Part shown: positions 37,428 through 47,449 of the stretch, in pieces | Numbering within the stretch: the first letter of the stretch is position 1 | Layout of the letters: each line of letters starts with the position of its first letter | Source of the DNA: Stappia indica | GTDB lineage: Bacteria > Pseudomonadota > Alphaproteobacteria > Rhizobiales > Stappiaceae | Direction: 5' to 3' | Length of the DNA stretch: 64,000 nucleotides | Assembly (NCBI RefSeq): GCF_001696535.1 | Contig: NZ_MBQE01000003.1 | Span: 434,001-498,000 of the forward strand | Program-made: the position numbers and the translations under genes | The notes under the pieces: model-generated | Databases searched by the model: none | What the model saw: the letters and a program-made list of their open reading frames with translations, nothing else | What the model was told of the DNA's origin: nothing

Positions 37428-38282
37428 ATGAGCGAGGCAACCGTCAGGCTGCTGCTGTTTCTGGGCATTTTTGCCGCCATGGCGCTGTTCGAGCTCGCCT
37501 TGCCGCGCCGTGCGCCGATCTTCTCGCGCGCTCGCCGCTGGACCACCAATCTCGCCATCGTCGCCACCGACACGGCCGTGCTGCGGATCGTCTTTCCCAT
37601 GGCCGCCGTCGGCATCGCGCTCTGGGCGGGCGAGCGCGGCATCGGCATCTTTCCCGCGCTCGGCATGCCGCTCTGGCTTGCCGGCGTGCTCGGCTTCGTG
37701 CTGCTGGACTTCGCCGTATGGGCCGAGCACTGGGCCTCGCACAAGATCCCGCTGCTGTGGCGCATCCACCGCATGCACCATGCCGACCGCGACATCGACG
37801 TAACCACCGCCCTGCGGTTCCATCCGCTGGAGATCGTCCTGTCGATGGTCTGGAAGGCGGCGGTTGTCGTTGCCTTCGGCATTCCGGTGATGGCGGTTCT
37901 GGTCTTCGAGGTGGTGCTGAACGGGGCGGCGATGTTCAACCACGCCAACGTCCGCCTGCCGCTGGCGCTGGACCGCTGGCTGCGCCTGTTGGTCGTCACG
38001 CCGGACATGCACCGGGTCCACCATTCGGTGATCCGCCGCGAGACGGATTCCAACTACGGCTTCAACCTGGCGATCTGGGACAGGCTGTTCGGCACCTATG
38101 TCGCCCAGCCGGCGAAAGGGCACGAGGGCATGACCATCGGTCTCGACGAGTACCAGCACGATGGGCCGATCGGTTACGTCTGGTCGCTCGGGGTTCCCTT
38201 CATGCGGATGCATCCGCAAAGCGGGATGCGCGGCGAAAACGCTCCGGAACGGAAGCTGTCGGCTTCGGATGCCGCCGAATAG
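37428..38282 (+). CDS. Sterol desaturase/fatty acid hydroxylase family protein
   Basis: A 284-residue membrane di-iron oxygenase with four to five helices. The three His clusters are in AEHWASHKIPLLWRIHRMHHADRD (HxxxH and HRMHH) and DMHRVHHSVIRRE plus the Asn/His stretch FNHANVRLP. This is the fatty acid hydroxylase superfamily, which oxidises lipids such as ether lipids or sterol-like compounds. GAGGGA precedes ATG 37428. It ends 6 bases from a convergent binding-protein gene. Confidence 0.87.
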   Translation: MSEATVRLLLFLGIFAAMALFELALPRRAPIFSRARRWTTNLAIVATDTAVLRIVFPMAAVGIALWAGERGIGIFPALGMPLWLAGVLGFVLLDFAVWAEHWASHKIPLLWRIHRMHHADRDIDVTTALRFHPLEIVLSMVWKAAVVVAFGIPVMAVLVFEVVLNGAAMFNHANVRLPLALDRWLRLLVVTPDMHRVHHSVIRRETDSNYGFNLAIWDRLFGTYVAQPAKGHEGMTIGLDEYQHDGPIGYVWSLGVPFMRMHPQSGMRGENAPERKLSASDAAE

Positions 38283-38288
38283 GCCGCT

Positions 38289-39164
38289 TCAGTAGAAGCT
38301 GACGGGGAAGTAGCGCAGGTACAATTCGCTGTAGACGCCCTTGAGCTGCAGCCGCTGCAGGGCGTGGTTGACCGCTTCCTGCCGCAGCGCGTCCTCCTTG
38401 CGGAAGGCGATGGTCATGCCGCGGTCGAAGTAGCCCGGCTCGATCCACGGCTCGCCGACGAAGCCGCAGCAGTCGCCGGAGGTCTTGCCGTTCAGCCAGA
38501 AGGACAGGGACAGCCCGTCGCCGAAATGCACCACGGCCTCCTCGGTGCCGAGCGCTGCGCGCGCTTCCGTCGCCCCGTCGAAGGGAACGATCTGCGCATC
38601 CGCGAAATAGCTGCGCAGGAAACGCTCGTGCACCGTCCCGGCGACGACGGAGATCTTGCGTCCCGCCAGCCCCTCCGGCGTGGTGTCGACCTCCTTGCCC
38701 TTCAGCGCCACGAAGCGGGCCGGGAGGCCGAGATAGGGATCGGAGAAGAGCAGCGTCTTGACGTTGGCCTCGTTGGCGGCGAGCCCGGCGATGACCGCGT
38801 CGCCTTCCTCGCGTATGAGGGCCGGCACCAGCGCGTCGAAGGACTTGATGCGCAGCGAGCAGGCCGCGTCCAGTTCCTCGCAGATCGCGCGGGCGAGGTC
38901 GATGTTGAAGCCGGTCAGGCGGCCGGTCCCGTCGCGAAACGAAAAGGGCGGGAAGTCGTCGCTGGCCAGGAAGCGAATTGTCTCCGGCGGCACGGTCGGC
39001 CGGTCGCTGCTGCTGCGCGGGTCCCAGAAATTCGGCACGGTGACCTCGGGCGCGACATCCTGTGCCGCAGCCGGGTGAACGAGGAGCGTGGCAGCAAGGG
39101 TGAGCCATGCAACCGCAATGAAAGCAAGGGTTGCAATTCCTGAAGTCCTGCTATCAAATCGCAT
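38289..39164 (-). CDS. Orphan amino-acid-type ABC substrate-binding protein (family 3)
   Basis: A 291-residue periplasmic protein with a Sec signal (residues 1-34, ending HPAAAQ). The family 3 pattern is ETIRFLASDDFPPFSFRDGTG, RLTGFNIDLARAICEEL and FDALVPALIREEGDAVIAGL. It has a Cys pair CC in SGDCCGFVGEP. No permease or ATPase gene is nearby, so it either serves a transporter encoded elsewhere or works as a sensor-type ligand binder. The ATG at 39164 precedes a normal signal peptide. Confidence 0.85.
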   Translation of the reverse strand: MRFDSRTSGIATLAFIAVAWLTLAATLLVHPAAAQDVAPEVTVPNFWDPRSSSDRPTVPPETIRFLASDDFPPFSFRDGTGRLTGFNIDLARAICEELDAACSLRIKSFDALVPALIREEGDAVIAGLAANEANVKTLLFSDPYLGLPARFVALKGKEVDTTPEGLAGRKISVVAGTVHERFLRSYFADAQIVPFDGATEARAALGTEEAVVHFGDGLSLSFWLNGKTSGDCCGFVGEPWIEPGYFDRGMTIAFRKEDALRQEAVNHALQRLQLKGVYSELYLRYFPVSFY

Positions 39165-39341
39165 CGCTGTCTTGGCCGTGTTTGTCGGGGGGCGAACCGC
39201 AATGGAAACCGGGTCTTGCGCCTGCGCCGTGCTGCTTGGCCGGCAGTCCTGCCGCCATCGCGTAGCCCTTCGGCGTGTCGCGCGCCCGTCTGCCGTTGCT
39301 CCCGGTCTCCCTTGCCCGCCCGCCGAGGGGCCTGCACGTTG

Positions 39342-41345
39342 ATGGCCGACGGGCAGTTTCCGGATCCTTCGTTTCCGCACGCTGCCCGCGCCGACGCGAT
39401 CCTATCACACCGATCCGCGCCTGCGTCCAGCCATGCCTTGCGCGCCCATGGGCGGCGCAGCGGGATGGCAACGCCGGCGCCCTCGCTCCGCCCGCGGCCG
39501 CTCGAAGCAAGGCGGCTCCCTCCGCTTCCGCCCGAGCTTGCGCTTTTGCGCGGCCGCGGTCTTGCCGATGCGCATCTGACGACGCTGGCCCGCCGAGCCG
39601 GCCCGCGCGAGGGCGCGCTGGCCCGGCTGCTGATGGAGGAGGGGCTTGTTTCGGCCGAAGCCTATTACGCCGCGCTCGCCCAGTCGCTCGGCCTGCCCTT
39701 CTTGCCGCAGGGCAGTTTCCGGGCGGATGCGCAGCTGGAGCTTCTGCCGCCGCGCGGGTTTCCCGGACCGCTGTTTTGCGGACGCACGCCCACGGGCGAG
39801 CGGCTCGCCGTGTTCGCGCCGGTGCCCGAGAGCGCGCCGGCGATCCGCGCGTTGCTGGCGCGCGCGCCATCTCTGCGGGACCGTCTGGCCATCGCCACCC
39901 CAGTGGCGCTCGAGCTTGCCGGCCGGGCCGCCGCGCCGGGCCTCAGACTGGCGAGCGAGCGGCCCGACGTCAGTGCCCGAGTGGTGCTGACACGGGGGCA
40001 GGTCGCTGTCCTTGGCCTTGCGGTCGCTGCCTTCTGCCTCGGGCGGCTGCTGACGGTCGAGGCGCTGGTCATCTTCGCCTCGGTTCTGGTGACGCTGCTG
40101 GGCATGCTGCTCGGCGCGTTGCGGCTTCTCGCCGGCCTCAGCCACACGCCCAGCCCGTCGCCGGCCCGTCTTCTCCCTGACCACCTGTTGCCGCGCTATT
40201 CGGTGCTGGTGCCGCTTTACCGCGAGGCGCGGGTGGCGGAAAGTCTCGCCCGACACCTCGATGCGCTTGATTATCCCCGCGACCGGCTCGAAATCCTTTT
40301 CCTGCTGGAGGAGGACGACAACGAGACCCGAGGCGCGCTGGAGCCGCATCTGGCGCCCGGCATGCGCATCCTCAGCGTGACCGGGCCGGGGCCGCGCACC
40401 AAGCCGCGCGCGCTCGTCCATGGCCTCGACCACGCGCGCGGCGAGCTCATCGCCGTCTTTGACGGGGAGGACCGGCCGGAGCCGGATCAGCTGCTGCTGG
40501 CCGCCTCGCGCTTTGCCGAGCTGCCGCCATCCGTTGCGGTGCTGCAGGGGCACCTTGCCATCGACCATCGCAGCCACCGCTTCTTTCCGCGCCAGTTCCT
40601 GCTGGAATATGCGGGCCTTTTCGATTGCCAGCTGCCCTGGTTTTCCGCGCGCGGCCTGCCGTTTCCGCTCGGCGGCACGTCCAACCACTTCCGCCGCACC
40701 GCGCTTGATGCGGCCGGCTCCTGGGATCCCTGCAACGTCACCGAGGATGCCGACCTTGCCCTGCGGCTGGTGCGCGGCGGCTGGTCGATGCAGATGCTCG
40801 CCTCCACCACCTTCGAGGAGGCGCCGCTCAGCTGGCGGGCCTGGCACGCGCAGCGCAGCCGCTGGCTGAAGGGCTGGCTGCAGACCCTGCTGGTGACCCT
40901 GCGCGATCCTTTCCGCCTGGCCGAGGAGCTGCGCCGCACGCGCCTTGCCGTTCTGCTCGTCTACCTTCTGGCCATGGTGGTGACGCTTGCCGCCCATCCT
41001 CTTTTCGTCGGCATCCTGTTGCTCTACGGGTCCGGCGTCGCCGGGCTGCTGCCGCGCTTCGATCTACTCGGCGGCGTGGTGCTGACCCTGGCCGGTGTCA
41101 GCGTGATCCTGTGCTATGCCAGCATGACGCTGCTGGCGATCGCCGGGGCGGCGGCGCGCTCGCGTCTGCCGTCGCTGCTCGATCTGGCGCTGATCCCGGC
41201 CTATTGGCTGGCCCAGAGCCTTGCCTTCTACGCCGCCGTCGTCGACCTGGTGCGCCGGCCGCATCGCTGGCAGAAGACCGAGCACGGCCTTGCCCGGCGT
41301 CCGTCGCGAATGCCCGGCGTTCAAAGGCGCGGCAAAACCCACTAG
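39342..41345 (+). CDS. Membrane glycosyltransferase family 2 with GspE-like N-terminal module
   Basis: About 667 residues. Residues near 85-150 (EGALARLLMEEGLVSAEAYYAALAQ and LGLPFLP) resemble the GspE/MshE N-terminal domain. Two helices follow (about residues 220-265), then a processive GT-A domain with FDGEDRPEPDQ, NVTEDADLALRL and QRSRWLKGW (D, DxD-type, TED, QxxRW), and four helices at the C-terminus. Such proteins add sugars to a membrane-bound glycan, as in cellulose-synthase-like enzymes; the product is unknown. The start is uncertain: ATG 39342 after GAGGGG is used, ATG 39465 would remove 41 residues. Confidence 0.83.
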   Translation: MADGQFPDPSFPHAARADAILSHRSAPASSHALRAHGRRSGMATPAPSLRPRPLEARRLPPLPPELALLRGRGLADAHLTTLARRAGPREGALARLLMEEGLVSAEAYYAALAQSLGLPFLPQGSFRADAQLELLPPRGFPGPLFCGRTPTGERLAVFAPVPESAPAIRALLARAPSLRDRLAIATPVALELAGRAAAPGLRLASERPDVSARVVLTRGQVAVLGLAVAAFCLGRLLTVEALVIFASVLVTLLGMLLGALRLLAGLSHTPSPSPARLLPDHLLPRYSVLVPLYREARVAESLARHLDALDYPRDRLEILFLLEEDDNETRGALEPHLAPGMRILSVTGPGPRTKPRALVHGLDHARGELIAVFDGEDRPEPDQLLLAASRFAELPPSVAVLQGHLAIDHRSHRFFPRQFLLEYAGLFDCQLPWFSARGLPFPLGGTSNHFRRTALDAAGSWDPCNVTEDADLALRLVRGGWSMQMLASTTFEEAPLSWRAWHAQRSRWLKGWLQTLLVTLRDPFRLAEELRRTRLAVLLVYLLAMVVTLAAHPLFVGILLLYGSGVAGLLPRFDLLGGVVLTLAGVSVILCYASMTLLAIAGAAARSRLPSLLDLALIPAYWLAQSLAFYAAVVDLVRRPHRWQKTEHGLARRPSRMPGVQRRGKTH

Positions 41346-41379
41346 TGTCATCTCTCGTTTGTCCCGTGATTCCCGGCTG

Positions 41380-42633
41380 GTGCGCGACGTGTCGTCCTTT
41401 TCCTTCGTCCATGCGGCGGACCTGCATCTCGGAAGCCCCCTGACCGGGCTTGCCCTGCGCGATCCCGAGATCGCCCGCCGCTTCGGCGAGGCGACCCGCA
41501 CCGCGCTCTCGACCCTCGTCTCGCGGACCATCGAGGCCGAGGCCGCCTTCATGGTGATCGCCGGCGATGTCTATGACGGCGAGTGGCGGGACAATTCCGT
41601 CGGCCTCTTCTTCGCCCGCGAGATGGCGAGGCTGGAGCGTGCCGGCATCCCGGTCTTCATCCTGCGCGGCAACCACGATGCCGAAAGCGTCGTCACCCGC
41701 GCCGTCACCCTGCCGGACAACGTCACGAGCTTCGGCACCCGCCGTCCGGAGACGCACACGCTGGACGATCTGCGCGTTGCCCTGCACGGCCAGAGCTTCC
41801 CGGACCGGCAGGTCGGGGAGAACCTTGCCGCCGCCTATCCCGCGCCGGTGCCGGGCCATTTCAACATCGGCGTGCTGCACACCTCGCTGACCGGCCGTCC
41901 GCCCCATGCCGACTATGCGCCCTGTTCGCTGGCCGATCTGGCGGCGCGCGGCTACAGCTACTGGGCGCTCGGCCATGTCCACGCCTTCGAGGTGGTGAGC
42001 GAGGATCCGCCGGTGGTCTTTCCCGGCAACATTCAGGGCCGCTCGATCCGCGAGACGGGCGAGAAGGGCGCGGTGCTGGTCACCGTCACCGACGGCGAGG
42101 TGTCCGGCATCGAGCGGATGATCGTCGACGAGGCGCGCTGGGCCCGTGTCGAGATCGCCGCCGGCGGGGCGGATGATCTGGCCGGCCTTGTCGCCATGGC
42201 GCGCGAGGCGCTGCGCCCGCATGTGGCGGCGGCCGAGGGACGCCCGCTGGCGCTGCGCCTGCGACTGTCCGGCGAGAGCCCGCTTTACGGCTGGGCGCTC
42301 GCCAACCGCGCGCTGCTGATCGACGAGATGCAGAATGCCTGCCATCAGGCCGATGCCGAGGCCTGGCTGGAAAAGCTGGAGCTGGACCTTGCTCCGCCCG
42401 CCGAGGCCCGCCCGCTCGTCCCGCTCGATGCCTCGCTCGACCTTGCAGCGCTCCTGGGCGAAGCGGCGAACGATCCGCATTTTCGCGAGGAGGTCGACGC
42501 CCAGATCGGCCTGCTGGTGAACAAGCTGCCTGCCGGTCTCGTCGATCCGGCCGCGCCCTTCGGCGAAGAGCTCGACACGCTGGTCGCCGAGGCGCGGGCA
42601 TTGCTCGCCGAACGCATCGCGGAAGGGAGCTGA
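41380..42633 (+). CDS. SbcD/YhaO-like DNA repair metallophosphoesterase
   Basis: About 417 residues of the calcineurin-like fold. Metal motifs are FVHAADLHLG (DxH), VIAGDVYDGEW (GD), LRGNHDAES (GNHD) and WALGHVHAF (GHxH). The C-terminal region is a capping domain rich in Ala/Leu. There is no ATG before the DxH motif; GTG at 41380 is used, GTG 41389 is equally possible. An SbcC-like ATPase follows 5 bases later, so the pair should act as a nuclease-ATPase complex on DNA ends. Confidence 0.85.
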   Translation: MRDVSSFSFVHAADLHLGSPLTGLALRDPEIARRFGEATRTALSTLVSRTIEAEAAFMVIAGDVYDGEWRDNSVGLFFAREMARLERAGIPVFILRGNHDAESVVTRAVTLPDNVTSFGTRRPETHTLDDLRVALHGQSFPDRQVGENLAAAYPAPVPGHFNIGVLHTSLTGRPPHADYAPCSLADLAARGYSYWALGHVHAFEVVSEDPPVVFPGNIQGRSIRETGEKGAVLVTVTDGEVSGIERMIVDEARWARVEIAAGGADDLAGLVAMAREALRPHVAAAEGRPLALRLRLSGESPLYGWALANRALLIDEMQNACHQADAEAWLEKLELDLAPPAEARPLVPLDASLDLAALLGEAANDPHFREEVDAQIGLLVNKLPAGLVDPAAPFGEELDTLVAEARALLAERIAEGS

Positions 42634-42638
42634 GGCGG

Positions 42639-45600
42639 ATGCGGATCGAGCGGCTGCATCTGCTGCGCTACGGCAGCCTGACCGACCGGGAGCTGCGCTT
42701 TCGCCCCGGCGCCGGCCTGCATCTCGTTTACGGCCCCAACGAGGCGGGCAAGAGCTCGACGCTCGCCGCGATTTCCGACCTTTTGTTCGGCTTCAGCGAG
42801 AAGCGGCGTGCGGCCGACGGTGCCGAGGAGCGGCGCTACGACTTCCTGCATGAGGCACCGAGCCTGCGCGTGTGCGCAACGCTCACGGATGCGCGCGGAA
42901 ACAGCCTGTCGCTGCGCCGCCGCAAGGGGCGCAAGAACACCCTGCTGGCCGACGATGATGGCGAGGCGCCGCTTGGCGATGACGCGCTTGTGCCGTTCCT
43001 CGGCGGGCTGACGCGCGAGGTCTTCCAGCTTGCCTTCGGTCTCGATTCCGAGCGCCTCCGCGAGGGCGGACGCGCGCTTCTGGCCGGCGACGGGGAGGGC
43101 GGCGAGATCTTTGCGGCCGCCTCGGGCCTCCATGGGCTCAATGCCCTGCGCGCCGATCTTGACCGCGAGGCCGACGGGTTGTTCGCGCCGCGCGCCTCCG
43201 GCAACCGGAAGATCTATCAGGTTCTCGAGCGCCATACGGAGGCGCGCCGCGAGGAGCGCGAGCGCCAGCTGCGTGAAGCCGAGTGGAAGTCGCTGAACAA
43301 GGCGGTCGAGACGGCGAACGAGACGCTGGCCGAGGCCGAGGCGCGGCTGAGCGAGGCGCATGCCCGCCGCGAGCGCCTTGCCCGTCTTGTCAGCCTCAAG
43401 CCGCTTCTCGCCCGCCTCACCACGAGCGAGGCGCGCCTTGCCGCCTTCGCCGATCTGGATCAGGTACCCCGCGGCCTTGCCCGGCGGCTGGAGGACGCGC
43501 TGGCCGCCGTGACGGCAGCTGCGGCAGCACAGCGGGACGCGGTCCGTCGCCTGCAGGAAGCTGAAGAGCTGGCGCGCGGCATCGCGGTCGACCGTCCGCT
43601 CGTCGAGGCGGCTGCGGAGGTGACCGCGCTGCATGCCGATATCGGGGCCTTCCGTCAGCGCCAGCGCGACATTCCGCGCGTGACCCGCGAGGCGAGCGAC
43701 CTGACGGATGCGGTGGGTGCCCAGCTGCGCCGCCTTGGCCTTGCGCTGGAGCCGCAGGACAGCGAGGCGATCCGCGCCCGCCAGCCCACAGACGCCGCCC
43801 TTGCCGATCTCGCCGCGCGCCTTGCGGAGGGGGATCGGCTGTCGCGCCAGCGCGCCGATTTGCAGACCGCGCTTGCCAGGGAGAGTGCGGATTTCGAACG
43901 CCTGTCCGGCGGGGCGGCGGACGAACGCTTCGCCGATCCGGCTCCGTTGCGCGCCCGCCTTGCCGCGCTCGCCCCGCAGGTCCGCCAGCTGGAAGAGCGC
44001 GACCGGCTGCTGCCGACGCGCCAGCGTCTGACCAGCCGCCTCATGGAGGCCGCCGCGCGCCTGTCGCCGCCGGTTGCCGAGCCCGAGCGTCTTGCCGGTG
44101 CGCCGCTGCCCGGCCTCGAGCAGATTGCGGAGTTTCGCGCCCGGTTCGACGAGATCGGCGACGCGCTGCGGCGCCACCGCGAGCAGAACGCGGCATGGGG
44201 TGAAGAAATTGCGGGCCTCGACGCCGCGATTGCCGAGAGCGAGCGCGGCGGCGACATGCCCTCGCGCGCTCGCATCGATGCCGCGCGGCGCGAGCGCGAT
44301 GACGCGCTGGCGAAGGTGCCGGACGGCGGCACGCCGGCGCTTGACGCTGCACAGCCGCTGCTGCGAGAGGCGGATCAGCTGGCCGACCGCGCCATTGCCG
44401 AGGCCGACCGCGTGTCGCGCCATGCGGGTGATGTCGCCCGGCGCGATGCGCTGCTCGCCCGCCGGACCGAGGCCGCAGAGGGCGGAGCGAAATTGTCCGC
44501 AGCCCTCGCCGCTGCCAAGGAAGCCTGGGCCGCGCTCTTTGCCCCGCTCGGGCTGGAGCCGGCAGGCCCCACCGCCATGACCGAATGGCGAAAGTCGGTC
44601 GAGCGCTGGCTGGAACAGCGCGAGGAGCTGGCCGACCTCGTTACCACCACCGATGGCCTGGAAGCCGGTGCCGGCCGCGCGCTGCCCGGGCTTGCCGCTC
44701 TAGCCGGTGAGCTGGGGCTGGCGGTGCCGGCACCCGGCGATCTCGCCCGCGATGGCCTTGCCCTGCTGCGCCTTGTCGAGGGCGAGCTGGAGCGCCGGGC
44801 AGAGGTCTTCCAGCAGGGGCGGGCGCTGGCTGCCCGCATCGAGGATGCAGCAGTGCGGCTCGACGGCCTGCAGCGCCAGGCCGCCGCCGTCGAGGAGGCG
44901 CTTGTGCGCTGGCGGCAGGACTTCGACGCAGCGCTTGGCGGGGCGGGGCTCGATCCTGGCGCTTCGCCGCAGGCGGCCGCTGCCGTGCTGGAAGTCTGGC
45001 GCGTGCTGCCGGCGGCGCTGGGCGAACGCGACAAGCTGGCCCGCCGGGTGCACGGCATGCAGCGCGACAACGAGGCGTTCTCTGCGACTGCTCTCGATCT
45101 GGTGCGCCGGGTCGCGCCCGGCCTTCTCGACGACGGGGCGGGCGAGGAGCCCGACCGGTTGGTCGAGACCCTGCAGCGCCGGCTTGCCGAGGAGCGTGTG
45201 GCGCTCACCAGGGCAGAAGGGGCGGGCGAGGCGCTTGCAAGGTCGCGTACCGAGTTGTCCCGTGCCGAGGAGCGGCAGGCCGCCGCCAACGCGGAACTTT
45301 CCGTCCTGTGCGCCGACCTTCCCGAGGGGCTCCAGTCGGACGACATGGTGCCGCTCGCCGGCCGTCTGGCCGAGCGCGACAGCATAGTTGCCGCCCTCGA
45401 CGAGACGCGAACGCTCTTTGCCGAAACGGCCGCCGGGGAGCCCCGCGAGGCGGTTGCCGAGGAGCTCTCGGGGCTCGATGACGGGGCCGCGCAAGCGACG
45501 CTGGAAAGGCTTGCCGGCGAGATCGACGCGCTGACGGCGGACATGAAGGAAGCGCTTGCCGCCCGCCACGCCGCATTGGGCGAGCGCGACCGCGCCGAGG

Positions 45601-46148
45601 CCGGGGAGGGCGCCGACCGCGCCGCCTTCGAGCGGCTGGCCGCCGAGGCGGAACTGCAGGAACTCGGCCGCCAGTGGCTTGTCACCCGGCTTGCCTCGCT
45701 GCTTCTCTCCGGCGCGCTGGAGCAGCACCGCGCCCGTCAGGACGACCCGCTGCTGGACCACGCCGGCCGGCTGTTCGCCGGGCTCACCTCCGGCTCCTTC
45801 GACGGGTTGACGCGCCGTTTCGGCGAGGACGACCGGGCGGAGCTGCTGGCCCGTCGCCCGGACGGGGCGACCGTTGGCCTTGTCGGCCTGAGCGACGGTA
45901 CCTGCGACCAGCTCTACCTGGCGCTGCGCCTTGCGTTTCTGGCCGACTACGCCACCCGCGCGGAGGCGGCGCCCTTCATCGGCGACGACCTGTTCCAGAC
46001 CTTCGACGATGCGCGCACGGCTGCGGGCCTGCGCACGCTCGCCGGCCTTTCGGATACGTTGCAGCCGATCCTCTTCACCCACCACGCCAGCGTGGTCGAC
46101 ATCGCCCGGCGGGAGCTGGGCGAGCGGCTCGATCTGCTGGAGATGTGA
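42639..46148 (+). CDS. SbcC/YhaN-like AAA ATPase with coiled coils
   Basis: A 1169-residue SMC-type ATPase. Walker A is GPNEAGKSSTLAA at about residues 34-46, with the rest of the N-lobe (LLFGFSEKRRAAD). Long coiled-coil segments of Ala/Arg/Glu fill residues 180-980. The C-lobe has LSDGTCDQLYLALRLAF (signature) and FIGDDLFQTFDDAR (Walker B), and LFTHHASVVDIAR as the switch. I find no CxxC zinc hook in the coiled coils, so it fits the YhaN (AAA_27) type rather than classical SbcC. It is translationally linked to the SbcD-like gene. Confidence 0.87.
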   Translation: MRIERLHLLRYGSLTDRELRFRPGAGLHLVYGPNEAGKSSTLAAISDLLFGFSEKRRAADGAEERRYDFLHEAPSLRVCATLTDARGNSLSLRRRKGRKNTLLADDDGEAPLGDDALVPFLGGLTREVFQLAFGLDSERLREGGRALLAGDGEGGEIFAAASGLHGLNALRADLDREADGLFAPRASGNRKIYQVLERHTEARREERERQLREAEWKSLNKAVETANETLAEAEARLSEAHARRERLARLVSLKPLLARLTTSEARLAAFADLDQVPRGLARRLEDALAAVTAAAAAQRDAVRRLQEAEELARGIAVDRPLVEAAAEVTALHADIGAFRQRQRDIPRVTREASDLTDAVGAQLRRLGLALEPQDSEAIRARQPTDAALADLAARLAEGDRLSRQRADLQTALARESADFERLSGGAADERFADPAPLRARLAALAPQVRQLEERDRLLPTRQRLTSRLMEAAARLSPPVAEPERLAGAPLPGLEQIAEFRARFDEIGDALRRHREQNAAWGEEIAGLDAAIAESERGGDMPSRARIDAARRERDDALAKVPDGGTPALDAAQPLLREADQLADRAIAEADRVSRHAGDVARRDALLARRTEAAEGGAKLSAALAAAKEAWAALFAPLGLEPAGPTAMTEWRKSVERWLEQREELADLVTTTDGLEAGAGRALPGLAALAGELGLAVPAPGDLARDGLALLRLVEGELERRAEVFQQGRALAARIEDAAVRLDGLQRQAAAVEEALVRWRQDFDAALGGAGLDPGASPQAAAAVLEVWRVLPAALGERDKLARRVHGMQRDNEAFSATALDLVRRVAPGLLDDGAGEEPDRLVETLQRRLAEERVALTRAEGAGEALARSRTELSRAEERQAAANAELSVLCADLPEGLQSDDMVPLAGRLAERDSIVAALDETRTLFAETAAGEPREAVAEELSGLDDGAAQATLERLAGEIDALTADMKEALAARHAALGERDRAEAGEGADRAAFERLAAEAELQELGRQWLVTRLASLLLSGALEQHRARQDDPLLDHAGRLFAGLTSGSFDGLTRRFGEDDRAELLARRPDGATVGLVGLSDGTCDQLYLALRLAFLADYATRAEAAPFIGDDLFQTFDDARTAAGLRTLAGLSDTLQPILFTHHASVVDIARRELGERLDLLEM

Positions 46149-46232
46149 AAGGCTTACGCTGCGTGTTGCCAGCGGCCGCGCGATCCGGCATGGCTTGCCG
46201 CATGACCGCATTTGCCTATCTGGAAGCCTGCC

Positions 46233-47441
46233 ATGCGCGCTGAGCGCTTCGATACTGTTATCCTCGGGGCCGGCGCCGCCGGTATGATGTGCGCTGCTCA
46301 TGCGGGTGCGCGGGGCGGGCGCGTGCTCGTCATCGACCACGCCAAGGCGCCCGGCGAGAAGATCCGCATTTCCGGAGGAGGCCGCTGCAATTTCACCAAT
46401 ATCGGCGCGACGGCCCGCAATTTCCTGTCCGAAAACCCGCATTTCGCCAAGTCCGCGCTCGGCCGCTACACCGCCCGCGACTTCCTGGCGCTGGTCGAGC
46501 GGCACCGTATCCCCTGGCACGAGAAGACGCTGGGCCAGCTTTTCTGCGACAACTCGGCCAAGGATATCATCGCGATGCTGCGCGCCGAGATGGATGCGGT
46601 CGGCGCCGAATTGCGTCTGTCGACGACGCTGGAGGAGCTGGAGTACGGGGACAATGGCTTCCGCCTGACGCTGGGCGGCGAGGGCGCGGCGACGGTCACA
46701 TGTCGCCATCTGGTGATCGCTTGCGGGGGCAAGTCGATCCCCAAGATGGGCGCAACAAGCCTTGGCTACCGCATCGCCGACCGCTTCGGTCTCGCTGTGA
46801 CCGAGACACGGCCCGCCCTGGTGCCGCTGACCTTCGCCGAAGACATGCTGGCGGGCTTCCGCGAGATCGCTGGCGTCGCCGCGCCCGTGCGCGTCTCCTT
46901 CGGCAAGACCTCGTTCGACGAGGCGATGCTCTTCACCCATCGCGGCCTGTCCGGCCCCGCGATCCTGCAGATCTCGTCCTATTGGCGCGAGGGCCAGCCG
47001 GTCCGCATCGCCTTCCTGCCGGGCCGCGACCTTGCGGGCGAACTGCGCGCCTCGCGCCAGGAAAACGGCCGCCGCAGCCTTGCCAATGCGCTCGCCGAGA
47101 TCCTGCCGAAGCGGCTCGCCGGCTACATGGCCGACCGCCACGGCTGGTCGGGCCAGATGGGGGAGACCGGCGACCGGAAGCTTGCCGCCATCGCCGCGAC
47201 GCTGCAGGGCTGGGAGGTGATGCCGCTCGGCACGGAAGGGTACCGCACGGCGGAGGTGACGCTCGGCGGCGTCGACACGGCGGGGATAAACTCGAAGAGC
47301 CTGGAGGCGAAGGCCGTGCCGGGCCTTTATTTCATTGGCGAAGTGGTCGATGTGACCGGCTGGCTCGGCGGGTATAATTTCCAGTGGGCCTGGTCGTCGG
47401 GCTGGGCCGCCGGCACGGCGATTGCGGAGGCGGGCGCTTAA
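46233..47441 (+). CDS. HI0933/BaiN-type NAD(P)/FAD-dependent oxidoreductase
   Basis: A 402-residue flavoprotein. The N-terminal dinucleotide motif is VILGAGAAGMMCA (GxGxxG), followed by KIRISGGGRCNFTNI, the hallmark of the HI0933 family. The C-terminus has GWLGGYNFQWAWSSGW, also conserved. Members bind FAD and include a bacterial 3-dehydro-bile-acid reductase (BaiN), but the role in this organism is unknown. ATG 46233 directly precedes the beta-alpha-beta fold. Confidence 0.88.
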   Translation: MRAERFDTVILGAGAAGMMCAAHAGARGGRVLVIDHAKAPGEKIRISGGGRCNFTNIGATARNFLSENPHFAKSALGRYTARDFLALVERHRIPWHEKTLGQLFCDNSAKDIIAMLRAEMDAVGAELRLSTTLEELEYGDNGFRLTLGGEGAATVTCRHLVIACGGKSIPKMGATSLGYRIADRFGLAVTETRPALVPLTFAEDMLAGFREIAGVAAPVRVSFGKTSFDEAMLFTHRGLSGPAILQISSYWREGQPVRIAFLPGRDLAGELRASRQENGRRSLANALAEILPKRLAGYMADRHGWSGQMGETGDRKLAAIAATLQGWEVMPLGTEGYRTAEVTLGGVDTAGINSKSLEAKAVPGLYFIGEVVDVTGWLGGYNFQWAWSSGWAAGTAIAEAGA

Positions 47442-47449
47442 GGCCGCCG

